From JABMMZ01 sp040386935 (GTDB lineage Bacteria > Bacteroidota > Bacteroidia > NS11-12g > UBA955): a stretch of 64,000 nt of DNA. The DNA lies in the NCBI GenBank assembly GCA_040386935.1, contig JAZKEQ010000009.1, positions 1-64,000 on the forward strand, given 5' to 3'. Position 1 is the first letter of the stretch; each line of letters starts with the position of its first letter. Shown here one piece after another: positions 62,403 to 64,000 of this stretch. A program made the position numbers and the translations under genes. The notes below the pieces were generated by a model. The model made no database searches, had not been told where the DNA came from, and saw only the letters and a program-made list of their open reading frames with translations.

Positions 62403-63038
62403 ATGCCAAAAGTTAAAATTCCACGGAAAAGTACCTCGATAGACATGACCGCCATGTGCGATGTGTCTTTCCTGTTGCTGACGTTTTTTATGCTCACCTC
62501 CAAGTTCCGTCCACCTGAGGCGGTACCTATTGACCTGCCAAATGCCAGATCCCAAACAAAATTGGACAAGATTATGACTATTTCGGTAGCCAAGGATGGT
62601 GCGATTTATTTCAGCCTCTTAGAAACGTCACAAAGAGAACAATTGCTCGAAAATATGCTGAGAGTGCATCCTGAAATTAAATTGGATGTCAATCAGAAAA
62701 GAGCGTTCAAAGGATTAGATATGTTCGGTTTTTCACTAGCTGAAATGCCGGGTGTATTATCTCTCAATCCTGAAGAATACAAAGCCTATAAGCAAAAAGG
62801 AATCCCAGCGGATTCTGCTAAATGCGAGTTGGCTGAATGGATACTTCAGGCCCGTTATGTAGACCCATATCTTAAAATTGCCGTTAAAGGCGATAAAAAC
62901 AGCAATATCAAATCAATTAAGCAAGTGATATATGCGTTGACCCAGAAGTCGCAGGTCTATAAATTCAATCTTATTACGACCCTTTCAGGTAGTTCTAAAG
63001 AAAAAAATGTTACAACAGAAGAACCTAAGACCCCTTAA
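62403..63038 (+). CDS. exbD: ExbD-family protein, long form
   Basis: A 211-residue protein with one N-terminal membrane helix. SIDMTAMCDVSFLLLTFFMLTSKF holds the essential membrane aspartate (MCD), followed by the periplasmic domain with an insertion of about 70 residues (FGFSLAEMPGVLSLNPEEYKAYK) not present in ordinary ExbD (about 140 residues). The C-terminus has KIAVKGDKNSNIKSIKQVIYAL. It pairs with ExbB and the second ExbD. Confidence 0.92.
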   Translation: MPKVKIPRKSTSIDMTAMCDVSFLLLTFFMLTSKFRPPEAVPIDLPNARSQTKLDKIMTISVAKDGAIYFSLLETSQREQLLENMLRVHPEIKLDVNQKRAFKGLDMFGFSLAEMPGVLSLNPEEYKAYKQKGIPADSAKCELAEWILQARYVDPYLKIAVKGDKNSNIKSIKQVIYALTQKSQVYKFNLITTLSGSSKEKNVTTEEPKTP

Positions 63039-63048
63039 AAATTAAGCA

Positions 63049-63603
63049 ATGGCAGAATTAAATACCGCGGAAGGCGGGAGTAAAAAGAAACACGGTGGTA
63101 AAACCCGGTCGAAAAAAATGTCAACCAAGGTGGATTTAACACCAATGGTAGATTTGGCTTTCCTCCTGATTACCTTTTTCATGTTAACCACTACATTGAA
63201 TAAACCCAATGCAATGGAAATGAACATGCCAAAAAAGGCGATTGATAAACCAACCAAAGTTGATGAAAATACTGTTTTAAATATCATTTTGGACAAAGAC
63301 AATACTGTGTGGTGGTATGAAGGTACCAAAGCGGCAGATTTGAAAAAAACGGTATTTGCCAGTGAAAAAGGTATCAGAGATATTATTTATTGGAAACAAG
63401 ATCAATTGCAGAAAAATTATGGCAGCAAGGATACCTTGATTTGCCTTATAAAAACTACAGATGACGCCAAGTACAAGAATATGGTAGATGCCTTGGATGA
63501 AATGGATATTACAGGTGTTAAACGCTATGCCATGCAGGATGTACAACAGCCCGAACTGGAAGCAATTAAAAATGGCGGAACAGCTAATATCATCAAAGAA
63601 TAA
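63049..63603 (+). CDS. exbD: ExbD-family protein, second copy
   Basis: A 184-residue protein. The positively charged N-terminus (KKKHGGKTRSKKM) precedes the helix STKVDLTPMVDLAFLLITFF with the key aspartate (MVD). The periplasmic part ends DDAKYKNMVDALDEMDITGV. It begins 10 bp after the first exbD. Two different ExbD proteins beside one ExbB is common in Bacteroidota. Confidence 0.93.
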   Translation: MAELNTAEGGSKKKHGGKTRSKKMSTKVDLTPMVDLAFLLITFFMLTTTLNKPNAMEMNMPKKAIDKPTKVDENTVLNIILDKDNTVWWYEGTKAADLKKTVFASEKGIRDIIYWKQDQLQKNYGSKDTLICLIKTTDDAKYKNMVDALDEMDITGVKRYAMQDVQQPELEAIKNGGTANIIKE

Positions 63604-63652
63604 TATTGTTTACCTTTATAAGAATAAGTGTATTAAATAAAAAAGTGTTGTT

Positions 63653-64000
63653 ATGGAAAACAAAGTAAATTATTTCAGTCAATCGATGGATGACATCGTA
63701 TTTGACTCCAGAAACAAGGGTTATGGCGCTTATGCATTGCGTAAGTTTTATGAAAAGCATATGCTGAAAGCATTGGTTATCAGTGTGTCAGTATTTATTT
63801 TCAGTATGTATACGCCAAGCATTGCAAAAAGCCTTGGTCTGTTTGAAAAAGATAAAGAAGAACAGGTGGATACTACGACCATAAAACTTGCAGAACCTCC
63901 TTCTATTAAGCCAAATGAACCACCACCACCACCACCACCACCGGTGCAGGAGGTGCAACGACCAACTGAAAAGTTTTTAGAAATGCTGGCAGTAAAAAAA
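63653..64000 (+). CDS. tonB: TonB family protein, cut by the window end
   Basis: The first 116 residues are visible. Cytoplasmic DDIVFDSRNKGYGAYALRKFY is the classic Bacteroidota TonB start; one membrane helix (about 38-58) follows, then a proline-rich spacer with a run of eight prolines (NEPPPPPPPP). The C-terminal TonB domain lies beyond the window. It transmits ExbBD energy to outer-membrane receptors. It starts 49 bp after the second exbD. Confidence 0.92.
   Translation, partial: MENKVNYFSQSMDDIVFDSRNKGYGAYALRKFYEKHMLKALVISVSVFIFSMYTPSIAKSLGLFEKDKEEQVDTTTIKLAEPPSIKPNEPPPPPPPPVQEVQRPTEKFLEMLAVKK

Noticed and set aside
1..64000. Insertion sequences, prophage, toxin-antitoxin or defence islands
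   Set aside because: No transposase, integrase, phage structural gene, or recognised toxin/antitoxin pair was found; the helicase-nuclease lacks defence-type partners.

Overview
The window looks like chromosomal DNA of an AT-rich member of the phylum Bacteroidota, probably near Chitinophagales/Sphingobacteriia; lineage below phylum is inference. The main evidence is a porP/sprF-like gene followed by gldKLMN (type IX secretion core), two proteins ending in the gliding-motility-associated C-terminal (CHU_C) domain and one with a Por-type sorting tail, DUF4834 and DUF3822 proteins, an ExbB-ExbD-ExbD-TonB cluster, and promoters of the Bacteroidota type (TTG, about 19 bp, TAnnTTTG). I saw no IS element, prophage, CRISPR array, rRNA or tRNA.

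Layout. 1-2.2 kb: end of fabH, then accB and accC (fatty-acid synthesis initiation), closed by a terminator. 2.2-10.5 kb: small membrane protein, DUF218 protein, HTH regulator, fatty-acid desaturase, a 20-bp tandem repeat, aldo/keto reductase, a kinase-like PAS protein without an ATPase domain, a class A beta-lactamase-like lipoprotein that appears to lack the usual omega-loop glutamate, and a stand-alone response regulator. 10.5-13.5 kb: isochorismate synthase with a hotdog thioesterase (menaquinone side), phosphatase, methyltransferase-like protein. 13.5-18.2 kb: a T9SS type B cargo and paaABC. 18.5-24.5 kb: universal stress protein, a UvrD-like helicase/nuclease, and a four-gene cluster (membrane protein, winged-helix regulator, Coq4-like protein, membrane protein) with two near-identical operator-like palindromes. 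24.5-31.7 kb: GDP-fucose synthase, DUF1801 protein, a pentameric ligand-gated channel homologue with a lipoprotein, pyrE, Nudix, coaD, rsmD, DUF3822. 31.7-40.8 kb: T9SS type A cargo, BNR-like protein, PpiD-like foldase, acyl-CoA mutase lacking its B12 domain. 41-48.7 kb: dnaA, then porP-like gene and gldKLMN. 48.7-64 kb: radical SAM protein, GT-C/TPR protein, second CHU_C protein, sigma-54 activator-lptE-TPR protein-secG operon, crcB, cation/proton antiporter, and exbB-exbD-exbD-tonB, with tonB cut by the window end.

How the parts fit. Secretion and envelope functions dominate: GldKLMN and the PorP/SprF-like protein would export the three tailed proteins, SecG and PpiD act upstream at the inner membrane, LptE serves lipopolysaccharide assembly, and ExbBD/TonB energises outer-membrane receptors. 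The observations most worth following are the duplicated 25-bp operator around the winged-helix/Coq4 cluster, the pentameric channel paired with a lipoprotein, the beta-lactamase-like protein with an altered omega loop, and twin palindromes ahead of dnaA.
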